From a virus, in the IMG/VR virus record IMGVR_UViG_3300025828_000111, positions 1 through 30,943 of that record: DNA of 30,943 nucleotides; one strand, given 5' to 3'. Shown here piece after piece: positions 13,728 to 23,700 of this stretch. The notes under the pieces were generated by a model. The model made no database searches. It saw only the letters and a program-made list of their open reading frames with translations, and was not told the DNA's origin. The stretch's first letter is position 1. Every line of letters begins with the position of its first letter. The position numbers and the translations under genes are program-made.

Positions 13728-16443
13728 ATTTGCTATGAAGAAGTCTGTACAGTTCAGGTTCTTGAGCTTTTACTAAAGGCATCTTACCTGATCTTATCAA
13801 AGCTGCTTTAACTTTCGCCCTTTGAGAATAAGGAAGTCTTTTTATTCTTTCTACAGCTTCTTTATCAAGTACTTTTTCTGAAGTAGTACTCACAAACGGA
13901 GTTGTTGCAGTTATAGAAGGTGCCCTGATTCCAGCTTCTCGTAAAGGAACAGTAGCTTGTCCTGCTCTTTCTACAAAACCAGAGATTCCTTTTTGTAGAC
14001 CTGTCTGTTTTGCAAAGATACGTTGAGCAGTTTCAGTAGCTAGTAAGCGAGAGCCTACTACACCAGTTCCTAGTGTTTTACCTATTTCTGGCGTCGTTGC
14101 TGTTAGCACCTGTCCTACTAAAGCAGTATTGAATAAGCGCTCAAACACAGAAGCATCAAAAGACTTAGGTGCAAACCTAGCCAGTTCCCTTTCTTTATTA
14201 TTTAAGTCCTTAGCTTGTTGTTCTAAGTTTGCTAACTGAACCTTGTGTTTTTCTCTTGCTGTTGTCACAAGGTCTTTTACTCTAGCTCTAACTTCAGCTG
14301 TTTGCTTTAGTCCTGAAAAGCGTTCCCTAACGTCTTTTATGTCTCTTGCTAACTGAACTGCTGCGTCATCCTTAGCTTTGCTTAGTGATTTCTTCTCTAG
14401 TTTTATTTGAGACTTTAAATCAGAGACAATGCCGTTTACGTCAGTGTTGGCCTTTTGTAAAATTGCGTCGTTTCTTTGTCTAGCTAAGTTTGCAATCTCT
14501 TGCGCTTCTCGTTGTAGATTTACGTTACCTCTTGCAGACATATAACGACTAAATCCTTTGGAAGATTCGATCCAGTCTTCAGCAGTAAACGCTCCTTGAA
14601 CTACGGCTTTACCTCCAGTAGCTCTTCTAGTAGATTCTTCAACTAAACGCTTAGTGGCCCATAAACCGTTCTCTGCATCAAAAGCTTTTCTTTCAGCAGG
14701 ATTAAGACCGTTTCTAATGACAGTGTCAAAGTAGTTTTTTATTGAGTCCACATAGTTTCTAGTCAACGGGTCATTTTCAGTAACACGATTAATTACACTA
14801 CCTATACGAGAACGTAAATTAACAAGATCTTCTCCAGTAATTTGACCTTTAGTAGTTAGTTTATTTAAACTTACTTCGGCGTACTCCAGTACTTCATCAA
14901 GCTGTCTGCCGACTAGTACAATATCTGGATCATCTTCGTGTAGTTTTCTAAGTTTTGCTATTACTTGGTCTGGTTCTATTTTATAAGTTTTAGACTTTGC
15001 TGTGGCGTATCCGTACTTTTTCCAAAGATCATCTAAAGCTTTGAGAGCATCTTGAGGATCTAAAGTAGTTATTGTGGTTACTTCGTCTTTAGGAGCAGCA
15101 CCAGGTGCAGCTAATGTTAAAGCGTCTGCTCTAAACTGACCTTGAACAGCGTTAACTGCTTCGTCTGCTTCTTTTACTGCAATAGCTTTTAGATCATCTT
15201 TTGACGCATTTACTATGTTCGTAAGACGGTCTACTTCATCGTCTGTTAGCCTTTGAGCAGAATTAGTAGCAAGCTTTTCGTTTAGACGTAACTTTTCTAC
15301 TGCGTCACTCTGCATGTCATCAAGAGAACTTTTAGACAATTTAAGCTCAAGTGCATTAGCCTTTTTAGCTCTGGCTACTTTATCTTTGGCTGTTTCTTTT
15401 AAGTTCACAGCAGCTTTACGCATGATGTAAGAAGGTGCAATCTTTGAAGCAACAGACCTAACTTGTTGTTCTGTAAGTGTCATGCCGCCATAAGCCTTAG
15501 AAACAACAGACCTATAAACAGGAGCAACAGGATGCTCAGTAAACATTAAGTTAATAAAATCTTTACCTTGCCCTAACTGTTGAGCCATCTTATTATTTAC
15601 AGCACCAGAGTACGTCTTTTTTATACCTTCAAAACCAAAAGGAATTACAGCACCAGCAGCAAAACTTAGTCCTGCGTTTTTTAAAGCCTCATCAGTATTT
15701 TCTCCTTCAAAGCCTGCTACAGCAGCAAGAGGAGCACCTACAGCAGCAGAAACAACAGGAGTTGGTTTAGTAGCCATAGCAATACCAGCTTTATTTAAAA
15801 CACGCTCTAGTGGTTTTATTGCGACTGTTTTTGTAGGGGCCTGTGCTGCGTAATAAGAAGCCATTTTACTTAATGTAGCGGCATCGTCAGCAGCTAAACC
15901 AACTTGTCCTCCTACAGCAGACCTTACTCCTACTCCTCCTGTAACTGCGGCTTGTCCTTGTCGTAGTCTAGCTGCGGTTGTTAGTAAAGCACCACCAGCA
16001 AGAGAAACAGGAGAAAAGATGTTTCCTGTTATTTGTCCTACAGTTCCTGCAATAGGTTTTCTTTCCATAAACTCTGCTGTTTCTGCTTCAAGATCAGCCA
16101 GCATTTCTTCACGGATAGTAGTAATGTCTTTACCTTGAGAAAGCTCAGGATAAAAAGCCTTAAAAGCAGCTGCAGAAATCCAACTACCTACTTCTTCACT
16201 TTTGTTTAGCCACAGTCCGTCAACAACTAAACGAGCAGCCATCATTAAATCATCAGAAGTCCATTCTTCTTCTCTATCTAGTTCTTCGTACGTACCCTTT
16301 GCAACTCTTTCTTCCGTTTGTTGTTCTGTTGTAAGAGCATAGTCTCTATACCTATTTACAGAAGAAGGCTTTCCTGTAACAAAACGGGAATAACGGTTGT
16401 TTGGAGATATCTCTTCTCCAGTAACAATATTTTGTTCTGCCAT
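13726..16443 (-). CDS. Large internal virion / DNA-ejection protein (candidate)
   Basis: This 905-residue protein is the last leftward gene. Gly/Ala-rich hydrophobic stretches lie near residues 123-160 (PIAGTVGQITGNIFSPVSLA) and 228-271 (SFAAGAVIPFGF), able to insert in or cross a membrane. Charged coiled coil follows in the second half, clearest at 668-758. Large helical proteins with amphipathic Ala/Gly segments, encoded at the end of the tail module, are typical of podovirus internal core proteins that form the ejection tunnel (as T7 gp14-gp16 or P22 gp7/16/20). No lysozyme or transglycosylase motif was recognised. It begins 9 nt after its upstream neighbour. The function is inferred mainly from position and composition. 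Confidence 0.65.
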   Translation of the reverse strand: MAEQNIVTGEEISPNNRYSRFVTGKPSSVNRYRDYALTTEQQTEERVAKGTYEELDREEEWTSDDLMMAARLVVDGLWLNKSEEVGSWISAAAFKAFYPELSQGKDITTIREEMLADLEAETAEFMERKPIAGTVGQITGNIFSPVSLAGGALLTTAARLRQGQAAVTGGVGVRSAVGGQVGLAADDAATLSKMASYYAAQAPTKTVAIKPLERVLNKAGIAMATKPTPVVSAAVGAPLAAVAGFEGENTDEALKNAGLSFAAGAVIPFGFEGIKKTYSGAVNNKMAQQLGQGKDFINLMFTEHPVAPVYRSVVSKAYGGMTLTEQQVRSVASKIAPSYIMRKAAVNLKETAKDKVARAKKANALELKLSKSSLDDMQSDAVEKLRLNEKLATNSAQRLTDDEVDRLTNIVNASKDDLKAIAVKEADEAVNAVQGQFRADALTLAAPGAAPKDEVTTITTLDPQDALKALDDLWKKYGYATAKSKTYKIEPDQVIAKLRKLHEDDPDIVLVGRQLDEVLEYAEVSLNKLTTKGQITGEDLVNLRSRIGSVINRVTENDPLTRNYVDSIKNYFDTVIRNGLNPAERKAFDAENGLWATKRLVEESTRRATGGKAVVQGAFTAEDWIESSKGFSRYMSARGNVNLQREAQEIANLARQRNDAILQKANTDVNGIVSDLKSQIKLEKKSLSKAKDDAAVQLARDIKDVRERFSGLKQTAEVRARVKDLVTTAREKHKVQLANLEQQAKDLNNKERELARFAPKSFDASVFERLFNTALVGQVLTATTPEIGKTLGTGVVGSRLLATETAQRIFAKQTGLQKGISGFVERAGQATVPLREAGIRAPSITATTPFVSTTSEKVLDKEAVERIKRLPYSQRAKVKAALIRSGKMPLVKAQEPELYRLLHSK

Positions 16444-16452
16444 GATTAGACC

Positions 16453-17715
16453 TCATCTGTACTTAGCAGGAAAAATTTTAAACGCGTCTGTAAACTCAGT
16501 TAAAATTTGTTGTCTTTCTTGGTCTGTTTTTGCGTTTTGCATGTCTATATCAAGTTGTTGTGCTGCTTGTCTATATCCATTAGCTATTCGAGTAAATCCA
16601 ACAAAAGTAGGCGCTCTAACTTGATCTGGACCCATTTGTTTTTCTATAAAGTTTTCTGCAAGAAGACCAACATCAATAGCAGCTGAAAGTATTCTTTGTT
16701 CTGCGTCTAAATAGTCCTGTATTTCTGCCGCACCTGCATTTGACGGAGGAAAACCTTGAGAAAAGATAGCAATGTCTGTATCAGAAGCAACACCAGGAGG
16801 AAGACTATTAATAATTTTAGTATTCTTTTCCCTTATAAACTTAGTTTTAGCTTGTTCTGACTCATCTCTTACTCCAGCAGCGGTGTAAAAAGCAGTTCTA
16901 ATGTTTCCTAATAAACCAGGTGTAATGTCAGTAGTTAAGAGTCTGTTGCTCAAGTCTCTGTTTGACTGAAGAGAAACATTTGCTGTAGCTGTTGCGTCTT
17001 GGTACTCATAAAACTTGTCATAAGTTTGAGGAGCCATATCTTCTGGTTTAAAATCCTTTGCAGGATCTAAAGGATCAAGGTCAGCCCTGTTTCTGCTTTG
17101 AGCATAGTTGTTTATAGACTCTGTAGTATATTTTCTTTGCTCTACAAGAGTTTGTAGATGGTCATTAAACTTGTCGTCTGGTGCATTAGCATATAGTTCT
17201 TGACCTTCAGGACTAACTAAAGCAGATCCTTCAGCAACAACAACAGGTTTTTTAGGCTCTGGTTTTGTAGCTATGTAATTTCTAAGGAAAGTAACGTCAG
17301 CACCTTCTAAAGCTGCAACCATTTCAGCATCGTTTCTTCCTTTTGCTATTTCAATAGCTCTATCTTCTAGTGCCTTTCTGTTCCTTTCTTTTGTTTCAAG
17401 CTGTTCTTGAGCAATAGTAGCCTGACGCTTAACTTGTCCACGCTGTTCTGCTTGTGCAATTTGCTCAGGTGTAGCACCTAAGCCAACAAGAGAACCAAGA
17501 GCGTCTTGGTAGTCACGGCCTTCCGCTACTGCTTGTTCCAAACCAAACAAACCACCAGTAACGCCACGTTGAGTTTGCTCACGTTCCTCTTTCATCCGCT
17601 GTGACGCTCTAGTCATAGAAGGACCAGCTGCTGCTGCTCTACCTACTTCATACAGGTTTTGACCAAATGCAGGCTGCATAAGACCCTGTAGTAATCCTTG
17701 TGAAAACCTAGCCAT
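16453..17715 (-). CDS. Internal virion / ejection protein (candidate), 420 residues
   Basis: A helical, Gln/Glu/Ala-rich protein. The N-terminus has small-residue patches (GGLFGLEQAV), then a coiled-coil-like region (about 85-130). Near residues 309-325 it has LPPGVASDTDIAIFSQGFPP, a motif I recognise from internal or DNA-transfer-type virion proteins of other phages, though I cannot name the family. The ATG at 17715 follows AGGAGAAAACTA, a strong ribosome site shared exactly with the gene at 26794-27099. It lies between two other Ala/Gln-rich proteins of the tail/ejection module. A role in the pore or core that guides DNA into the cell is inference. Confidence 0.62.
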   Translation of the reverse strand: MARFSQGLLQGLMQPAFGQNLYEVGRAAAAGPSMTRASQRMKEEREQTQRGVTGGLFGLEQAVAEGRDYQDALGSLVGLGATPEQIAQAEQRGQVKRQATIAQEQLETKERNRKALEDRAIEIAKGRNDAEMVAALEGADVTFLRNYIATKPEPKKPVVVAEGSALVSPEGQELYANAPDDKFNDHLQTLVEQRKYTTESINNYAQSRNRADLDPLDPAKDFKPEDMAPQTYDKFYEYQDATATANVSLQSNRDLSNRLLTTDITPGLLGNIRTAFYTAAGVRDESEQAKTKFIREKNTKIINSLPPGVASDTDIAIFSQGFPPSNAGAAEIQDYLDAEQRILSAAIDVGLLAENFIEKQMGPDQVRAPTFVGFTRIANGYRQAAQQLDIDMQNAKTDQERQQILTEFTDAFKIFPAKYR

Positions 17716-17728
17716 TAGTTTTCTCCTC

Positions 17729-18580
17729 TTAACCTATACCTAGTAGATCAAACAGTGGGTTAACAATCTCAGTAACACCGCCACCCATGCCAACTTGCTG
17801 TGGTGTCAACAGTCCTGACAGGAGACCAGTACCTAGTTGACCATAGAGGTTAGCTTGTCCAAGACCTGAACCAAGCAGTGCCTCAAGTCCACCCATTTGT
17901 GCTTCACCAAACAAACCAGCGCCAGTCAGCTGACCACGTTGCGCCATTTGTGCAGCTGGCATACCTGCTTGTAGGACGTTCAATGCTTGCGCTTGAGGTG
18001 TATAACCAGCACCCATAAACTGACCACCTAGCTGTGCCTGCTGCATCTGCTCAGCTTGCGCCTGTTGCATTGCACTTAGCATCGCCTGGTTACGTGCTTC
18101 TTCCTGAGCCTTAGCCAAAGCAAACTGCTCAGGAGCGCCTCCGAACTGCGCCGTACGCAAACCTAAGCGTCCTTGTGCCGCTAGACGCTCTTCAGTAGCA
18201 AGCCTCTGACGTTCCTCTTCAGGACGCTGTGCTTCCCTAATGCGTTCAAACACAGCCTGCTCACGTGCTTGCGTAGGTTGCATAGCCTGTTGATAAAACT
18301 GACCCGCACCTCCGAACATCTGCTGTTGAAATGCTTGTTCTTGAGGAGACAAACCTACAGTAAGACCGCCTTGAGGAGTAGTAGTTAATGCTCCTCCTGT
18401 TCCTGTCGTTACTGTGAAGGGCATAAAGCGTGTTTGCTCTACACCAGTAGTAGCAATGTCGCCTGCTTCCCTTCTTGCTTGTTCACCTATGTCGCCAAGG
18501 CGTTGATAAGCTTTACCTGTAAGTAAACCACCAGCGCCTAAAGCACCTAAACCCAATAATTGTCTTAATGTGTCGCTCAT
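17729..18580 (-). CDS. Ala/Gln/Gly-rich virion protein (candidate ejection protein)
   Basis: The 283-residue protein has a hydrophobic, glycine-rich N-terminus (LLGLGALGAGGLLTG, residues 8-22), a long Gln/Ala/Met-rich helical middle (EEARNQAMLSAMQQAQAEQM) and a Gly/Leu-rich C-terminus (GSGLGQANLYGQLGTGLL). Low-complexity, small-residue sequence with a hydrophobic start is common in podovirus ejection proteins that leave the head with the DNA. Its ATG overlaps the stop of the beta-propeller tail gene by 4 nt. The next gene starts 13 nt after its stop. No enzymatic motif is seen. It could instead be a scaffold-like or tail-lumen protein. Confidence 0.6.
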   Translation of the reverse strand: MSDTLRQLLGLGALGAGGLLTGKAYQRLGDIGEQARREAGDIATTGVEQTRFMPFTVTTGTGGALTTTPQGGLTVGLSPQEQAFQQQMFGGAGQFYQQAMQPTQAREQAVFERIREAQRPEEERQRLATEERLAAQGRLGLRTAQFGGAPEQFALAKAQEEARNQAMLSAMQQAQAEQMQQAQLGGQFMGAGYTPQAQALNVLQAGMPAAQMAQRGQLTGAGLFGEAQMGGLEALLGSGLGQANLYGQLGTGLLSGLLTPQQVGMGGGVTEIVNPLFDLLGIG

Positions 18581-20085
18581 AGTAATTTACCCATTAAAGC
18601 CATTACGTTGATCTCCTGTAGTGACAGCTGTGAACCGTCAATCTCTGCTTCTAAACCTACAACAATACTAGTTCCGTAGCCTGTTGCATTTAAACTTCTT
18701 TGGTTGGTTAAAGCGCCACCTGTAAATTCCACAGTTGTGTACTCACTCTCACCGAAGAAACCAGTAATCTGGTCTCCTACCGTAAACTCTGCTGTTGCGT
18801 ACGTGCCTTTGAAGTCGTACGCCCACTTCATAAATACTGTTGCGTTGTTCGCACCAACAAGTGTAGGCTTTAGCTTCTTCAAGATTTTGACTCTGGAACT
18901 GTCACCAAATGTCAAACTTGGGCTGTAGTACTTAAAGCGGTAGCCTAAACCGTTGTCCTGATAACCTATGTATTCGCTAATGCCTTCGGACGTGCCTATG
19001 TAAAAGTCACCATTGTCTAAACGTGTGTAGGCTGTGAAGCCTGTAGAAGGCCAACGAGTAACACGGTAAGAACCGTTCTCTGTTGTACCTCTAACGTCAA
19101 AGCAATAGGTGTTGTCCTGACCTACAAAAGTTAGTAAGTAAAAACCTTCTTCAGGACTATAAGCAGACCTAAAGAACGTGTTTTCTGTCTGCAGGGCATT
19201 AATAATGTCCTTAGTAATGTTTCCTGACAGACTACTAACAGGCATGGACTTCTGTTGTATTGTTCGTCCAAAGCTCTTCAAACCAGTGTGTGACAAAAAG
19301 ATCACGTCAGTACCAGTGTACTGCACAGTGTCCCTGTCTACGCAACCAACGCCTGCTACAGTGTCAGCCAGCGTCATTGTTGCTGGTGCTTCTGCTCCTT
19401 GGTACACCACAATGCTATGCTTACCAAAGATGATAAGGAAGCCGTTGTGTGCAGCTAATGCAACAATCTCGTCGTACCCGTCAGGCCAGACTTTGGATAT
19501 GTCAATGGACCCACTAGTACCGCCTGAGTAGTCATGGCCTATCAATAAGTCAGACCAGTAAACAGTAGAAGGACTGGTGCTAAGGCCTGTTACCCAAAGA
19601 CGACCGTAAGCGGCACAAACTTCGTTACCTTGTACAATACCAGCAGCACCAGAGACTGAGTCTAGACGCACTACGGACGTGCCGTCGTACACTAAAGGTG
19701 CATGAGAAGCTTGAAACAAGTAAGCCTTGTCGTTAAAATTAACAATCTTCCAGTTGTCCGCTGTGATCGTGTAGCTACCAGGTGTAGCGTCAGTAAGCGT
19801 AGTAGTACCTGTGAATATCTTGTTGTTGCCTACAGACAGAACTACGTTGCTACCACTACTTCTTTCAAACTCCTTTACAGCTCTAATAGAACCAGAGCCT
19901 AACGCTGTCTTGTCAGTTGTAATAACACTATGACCCTTACGTGCCGCAATACGACCACGTTTGTCAATCACAGCGTTGTCTGCTATTTCAGCAAACGACG
20001 GATCTTGTGCCAACGGCGAATCTTCGGTGTTGATACCTTTGAACGCTGGTGCTACAAGATTGATACTCTTTAGTTCTTGAGCCAT
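18577..20085 (-). CDS. Tail stabilization / tail hub protein (TTPB-like beta-propeller)
   Basis: The 502 residues open with INLVAPAFKGINTEDSPLAQ and then FAEIADNAVIDKRGRIAARKG, the standard N-terminal signature of podovirus stabilization or tail tubular B-type proteins. The middle has repeated strand blades with Tyr/Trp-rich turns (KIVNFNDKAYLFQ, GRLWVTGLSTSPSTVYWSD, NGFLIIFGKHSIVVYQG), consistent with a beta-propeller that forms the tail nozzle. It directly follows the adaptor gene with a 1-nt gap, matching the T7 gp11-gp12 and P22 gp4-gp10 order. It likely plugs the tail and contacts the fibre or ejection proteins. Confidence 0.85.
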   Translation of the reverse strand: MAQELKSINLVAPAFKGINTEDSPLAQDPSFAEIADNAVIDKRGRIAARKGHSVITTDKTALGSGSIRAVKEFERSSGSNVVLSVGNNKIFTGTTTLTDATPGSYTITADNWKIVNFNDKAYLFQASHAPLVYDGTSVVRLDSVSGAAGIVQGNEVCAAYGRLWVTGLSTSPSTVYWSDLLIGHDYSGGTSGSIDISKVWPDGYDEIVALAAHNGFLIIFGKHSIVVYQGAEAPATMTLADTVAGVGCVDRDTVQYTGTDVIFLSHTGLKSFGRTIQQKSMPVSSLSGNITKDIINALQTENTFFRSAYSPEEGFYLLTFVGQDNTYCFDVRGTTENGSYRVTRWPSTGFTAYTRLDNGDFYIGTSEGISEYIGYQDNGLGYRFKYYSPSLTFGDSSRVKILKKLKPTLVGANNATVFMKWAYDFKGTYATAEFTVGDQITGFFGESEYTTVEFTGGALTNQRSLNATGYGTSIVVGLEAEIDGSQLSLQEINVMALMGKLL

Positions 20086-20086
20086 A

Positions 20087-20734
20087 TCAGATAGTCCTAA
20101 AGTACATCTCTTCTGGATGCTTAGCTGCGTCTATTGCGATAGCGTCAGACAAGTACCTATCAGCAATACCAAAGTACTCAGCAGTAGAAGTTCCTCCTGT
20201 TTCTCCACGTTCACGAGCCAACAGAGCCACAGCTAGGTGTACCACAGGTTGTGAAGGTACTAGCAGTGAGTCCGTGTTAGCACTTAAGTCAGCCTGTCGT
20301 TTAATCACGTCAAACCGCAAGCTGTACACACCGTCTGGTGTTGGACCCACGAGTACTTGCGTGTCACCGCTGGCGTCAAGGCCGTTGTACGTGTAGTACA
20401 TAGGTGCGCCTGTAGCAGTGTTATTAATATACAGTTGCTCGTTAAACCAGTCCTTACTTTGGTACTCCATAAAGACGTTACTAGTGTCGTTAACCACACA
20501 CATAACTTTTACGTTGTCACCACAGTCCGTCAAGGAATACGTATTGTCATCAGCCGTAGTAGAAACAGTAATAGTGCTTCTCAAGGCTGACCAGTCGTTA
20601 GACTCCTCTACTAACTTTTTAGCGTCGTTAATAAAGTCACCAACCATCTTGTTATAAGTAGTGCTAGTAACCGACGTGGTTTCTTCCTCACGCAGTCTAC
20701 GTAACACGTTGTTCATAAGGTTTAAGTATGTCAT
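20087..20734 (-). CDS. Head-tail adaptor (tail tubular protein A-like)
   Basis: The 215 residues begin MTYLNLMNNVLRRLREEE, followed by FINDAKKLVEESNDWSALR. This helical start is typical of podovirus adaptors (T7 gp11, P22 gp4 type) that form a ring below the portal. The middle is stranded (NTYSLTDCGDNVKVMCVVND, QVLVGPTPDGVYSLRFDVIK) and the end is helical (ADRYLSDAIAID). The ATGA overlap (20731-20734) couples it to the preceding 1653-residue gene, and it is followed by the beta-propeller tail gene. The pair is the best marker that this block is a podovirus tail module. Confidence 0.85.
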   Translation of the reverse strand: MTYLNLMNNVLRRLREEETTSVTSTTYNKMVGDFINDAKKLVEESNDWSALRSTITVSTTADDNTYSLTDCGDNVKVMCVVNDTSNVFMEYQSKDWFNEQLYINNTATGAPMYYTYNGLDASGDTQVLVGPTPDGVYSLRFDVIKRQADLSANTDSLLVPSQPVVHLAVALLARERGETGGTSTAEYFGIADRYLSDAIAIDAAKHPEEMYFRTI

Positions 20735-23700
20735 CCGATATATTCCTTAAACAAACTGCTTGTTATTCCTATTGGACCTAATGTCTCTTCTAAAGACGCT
20801 ACGTAGTCAACTTGAGGTGCTTGACCTATTTCTTCCAAAGTAGGCAACTCGTAAGTAATGCCTGACATGAAAGGAGTGAAGTCAGTTCTTTGAGGTGCCG
20901 CTGCTGTCATCATTCCTGTACCACCAACACCAGGTCCGAAGCCGTCACCAGTTCCAGTCCCTGTTCCAGCACCTGAACCACCGCCAGTTCCAGTACCGTC
21001 TCCTACACCAGTTCCAGCACCAGTACCATCTCCTGTACCGTCTCCAGTTCCTGTAGTGTCCTTACCACGTGTTTCAGTGTCTTTACGTTCCTGCTCAGAC
21101 GACTCAAGATCCTTCTCTAGCTGTTCGTCAGCAGCGTCTTTCTGCGCTTGTTCAGCATCCTTGGCTTCTGTTTCAGCAGCTGCGTCCTTCTGAGCATTCT
21201 CGTCTTTGGTAGCTTCCTCAGCCGCTTGTTGTTCCTTAGCGGCTTCTTCAGCAGCAGCCTGTTCCTTAGCTTGCTCTTCGGCTGCTTGTTCCTTAGCGGC
21301 TTCTTCTGCTGCTACCTCCTCTTTACGAGTCTGCTCTGCTTCTTCCTTACGTGCTTCCTCAGCAGCTTCTTTATTAGCCTGTTCTGCTTCTTCCTTTTCC
21401 TGAGTCTCAGCAGCAGCTTCTTTTTCTGCTCTTTCTGCTGCAGCTTCTTCCTTTTCTTGAGTCTCAGCAGCAGCTTCCTTTTCAGCTTCCTCAGCGTCTT
21501 TAGCTTCGTCCTCAGCTTCCTTTTCTGCTGTTTCAGCTTCGGCGTCTTTCTGTGCTTCTTCTGCAGCTACTTCTTCTTTTTCTACAGTTTCAGCAGCAGC
21601 GTCCTTCTGAGTTTGCTCAGCTTCCTTGCCAGCCTCTTCAGCAGCCTGCTGTTCCTTTTCGTCCTCTTCAGCGTCCTTAGCGGCTTCCTCAGCGTCTTTT
21701 TGTTGCTCTTCAGCGTCCTTGTCAGCTTCTTCGGCAGCTACTTCTTCTTTCTCTTGGTTTTCAGCTTCTTTATCTTCAGCTTCTGCTTGAGCTTCCTTAT
21801 CTTCAGTTTCTGCCTGAGCTTCCTTATCTTCAGTTTCTGCCTGAGCTTCCTTAGCTTGTTCTTCGGCTTCCTTGTCAGCCTCTTCAGCAGCCTGTTGATC
21901 CTTAGCGTCTTGTTCAGCTTGTTGATCTTTTTCAGCCTGCTCAGCTTCTTCCTTTTGTAGTTCTTCGGCAGCTTCCTTGGCTATTTCTTCAGCTTCTTCT
22001 TTTCTAGCTTCTTCTGCCTCTTCCTTTTGCTCAGTTTCAGCTTGAGCGTCCTTCTCTGCTCTTTCTGCAGCAGCTTCTTCCTTTTCTTCGGTTTCAGCCT
22101 GAGCGTCTTTTTCTGCAGTTTCTGCATCTTTAGACTCAGTTTCTGCGTCAGCTTCCTTTCTAGCTTCCTCAGCAGCTACCTCTTCTTTTTCCTGAGTTTC
22201 AGCTTGGGCTTCCTTTTGCGTCTGCTCAGCGTCCTTCTGAGCTTCCTCAGCTGCTATCTCTTCCTTTTCCTGAGTCTCTGCCTCTTTAGTAGCTTGCTCA
22301 GCTGCTTGTTCTTCTTTAGTTTGGTTTTCGGCTTCTTTGTTAGCTTGTTCTGCAGCAGCTTCTTCCTTTTCTTGATTCTCAGCTTCTTTCTCTTGTTGCT
22401 CAGCTTGAGTTTCTTTCTCTTGGTTTTCTGCTTCTTTTTGCTGTTGTTCAGCTACGTCCTTTTCCTGAGTTTCAGCCTCAGCGTCCTTTTGAGCTTGCTC
22501 TGCAGCCTGAGCTTCCTTTTCCTCAGTCTCAGCTTCAGCATCTTTTTGAGCTTCTTCAGCGGCCTGCCTTTCTTTTTCTTCGGTTTCTGCCTGAGCTTCC
22601 TTTTGAGCTTCTTCTGCTGCCTGCTCTTCTTTCTCTTGAGTCTCAGCCTCAGCGTCCTTCTGTGCCTGCTCTGCTGCCTGTTGTTCCTTTTCTTCAGTCT
22701 CTGCCTGAGCTTCTTTTTCTACTTGTTCAGCAGCTTCGTCCTTAGCTTCCTGTTCAGCCTGACGTTCCTTTTCAGTTTCTTCGGCGTCCTTCTCAGTTTC
22801 CTCAGCTTCTTTTGCTTCAGTTTCAGCTTGACGCTCTTTCTCAACTTTTTCTGCTTCTCTTGCTTCTTTTTCTTCAGTCTCAGCCTGAGCTTCTTTTTTA
22901 GCTTCCTCAGCAGCTTGTTGTTCTTTCTCCTGAGTCTCTGCCTGAGCTTCCTTGTCCGCTCTCTCAGCAGCCTCAGCTTCTTTTTGTTGAGTCTCTGCTT
23001 GAGCTTCCTTGTCAGCGCGTTCAGCAGCTTCAGCTTCCTTCTGCTCAGTCTCAGCAGTAGCTTCCTTCTGTGCTTCCTCTGCAGCCTGTTGCTCTTTCTG
23101 TTGTGTTTCTGCGGCAGCTTCCTTCTCAGCTTCTTCGGCAGTTTCCTTGTCGGAACGCTCAGCGGCGTCCTTAGCAGCTTCAGCAGCAGCGTCCTTAGCA
23201 GCACGTTCGGCTGCAGCGTCTGCGTCCTTCTGTTGTTGCTCTGCTGCTTGAGTTTCTTTCTGTTGTCTTTCTGCTGTTTGCTCTTTTTGTGCTTCCTCTG
23301 CAGCAGCCCTTGCTTGTTCCTTCTGTATTTCTTCAGCTGTGTCGTCAGCAGTAGGAACAGTGTCAGCTAGTGGGTCGTCATCGTCAGGAGGAGCAGTAGT
23401 AGAGGCACCACCACCACCTCCGCCACCTGTTTCAGGCTCTGGTTCTGGCTCAGGCGCTTCTTCAGGAGGATCGTAGTCAGGGTCTATAAAAATTTCTGTT
23501 GGTTCGTTAGGGTCTCGTACACCAATAATGTTGCCAGATTCGTCTACGTCATTAATTTGACCGTACTCTTCACTTCTGTCGTAGTTAAAATCTATTAATA
23601 CCTGAGTGCCGTCAGTATGTATTGTGTATCCTGATTGAGCTAACGCTTCAATTAACTCTTCTTGAGTTGATACACCAAACAAACCCATCAATACTTCTTG

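Noticed and set aside
21148-21960. Second Ser/Phe/Leu-rich plus-strand frame
   Set aside because: Same artefact of the 57-bp repeats on the opposite strand.
22027-23370. Long plus-strand open frame rich in Ser, Phe, Leu
   Set aside because: It is the antisense of the Lys/Glu/Ala repeat tract; the purine-rich coding strand makes stop codons rare on the opposite strand. It has no ribosome site context or real protein character.
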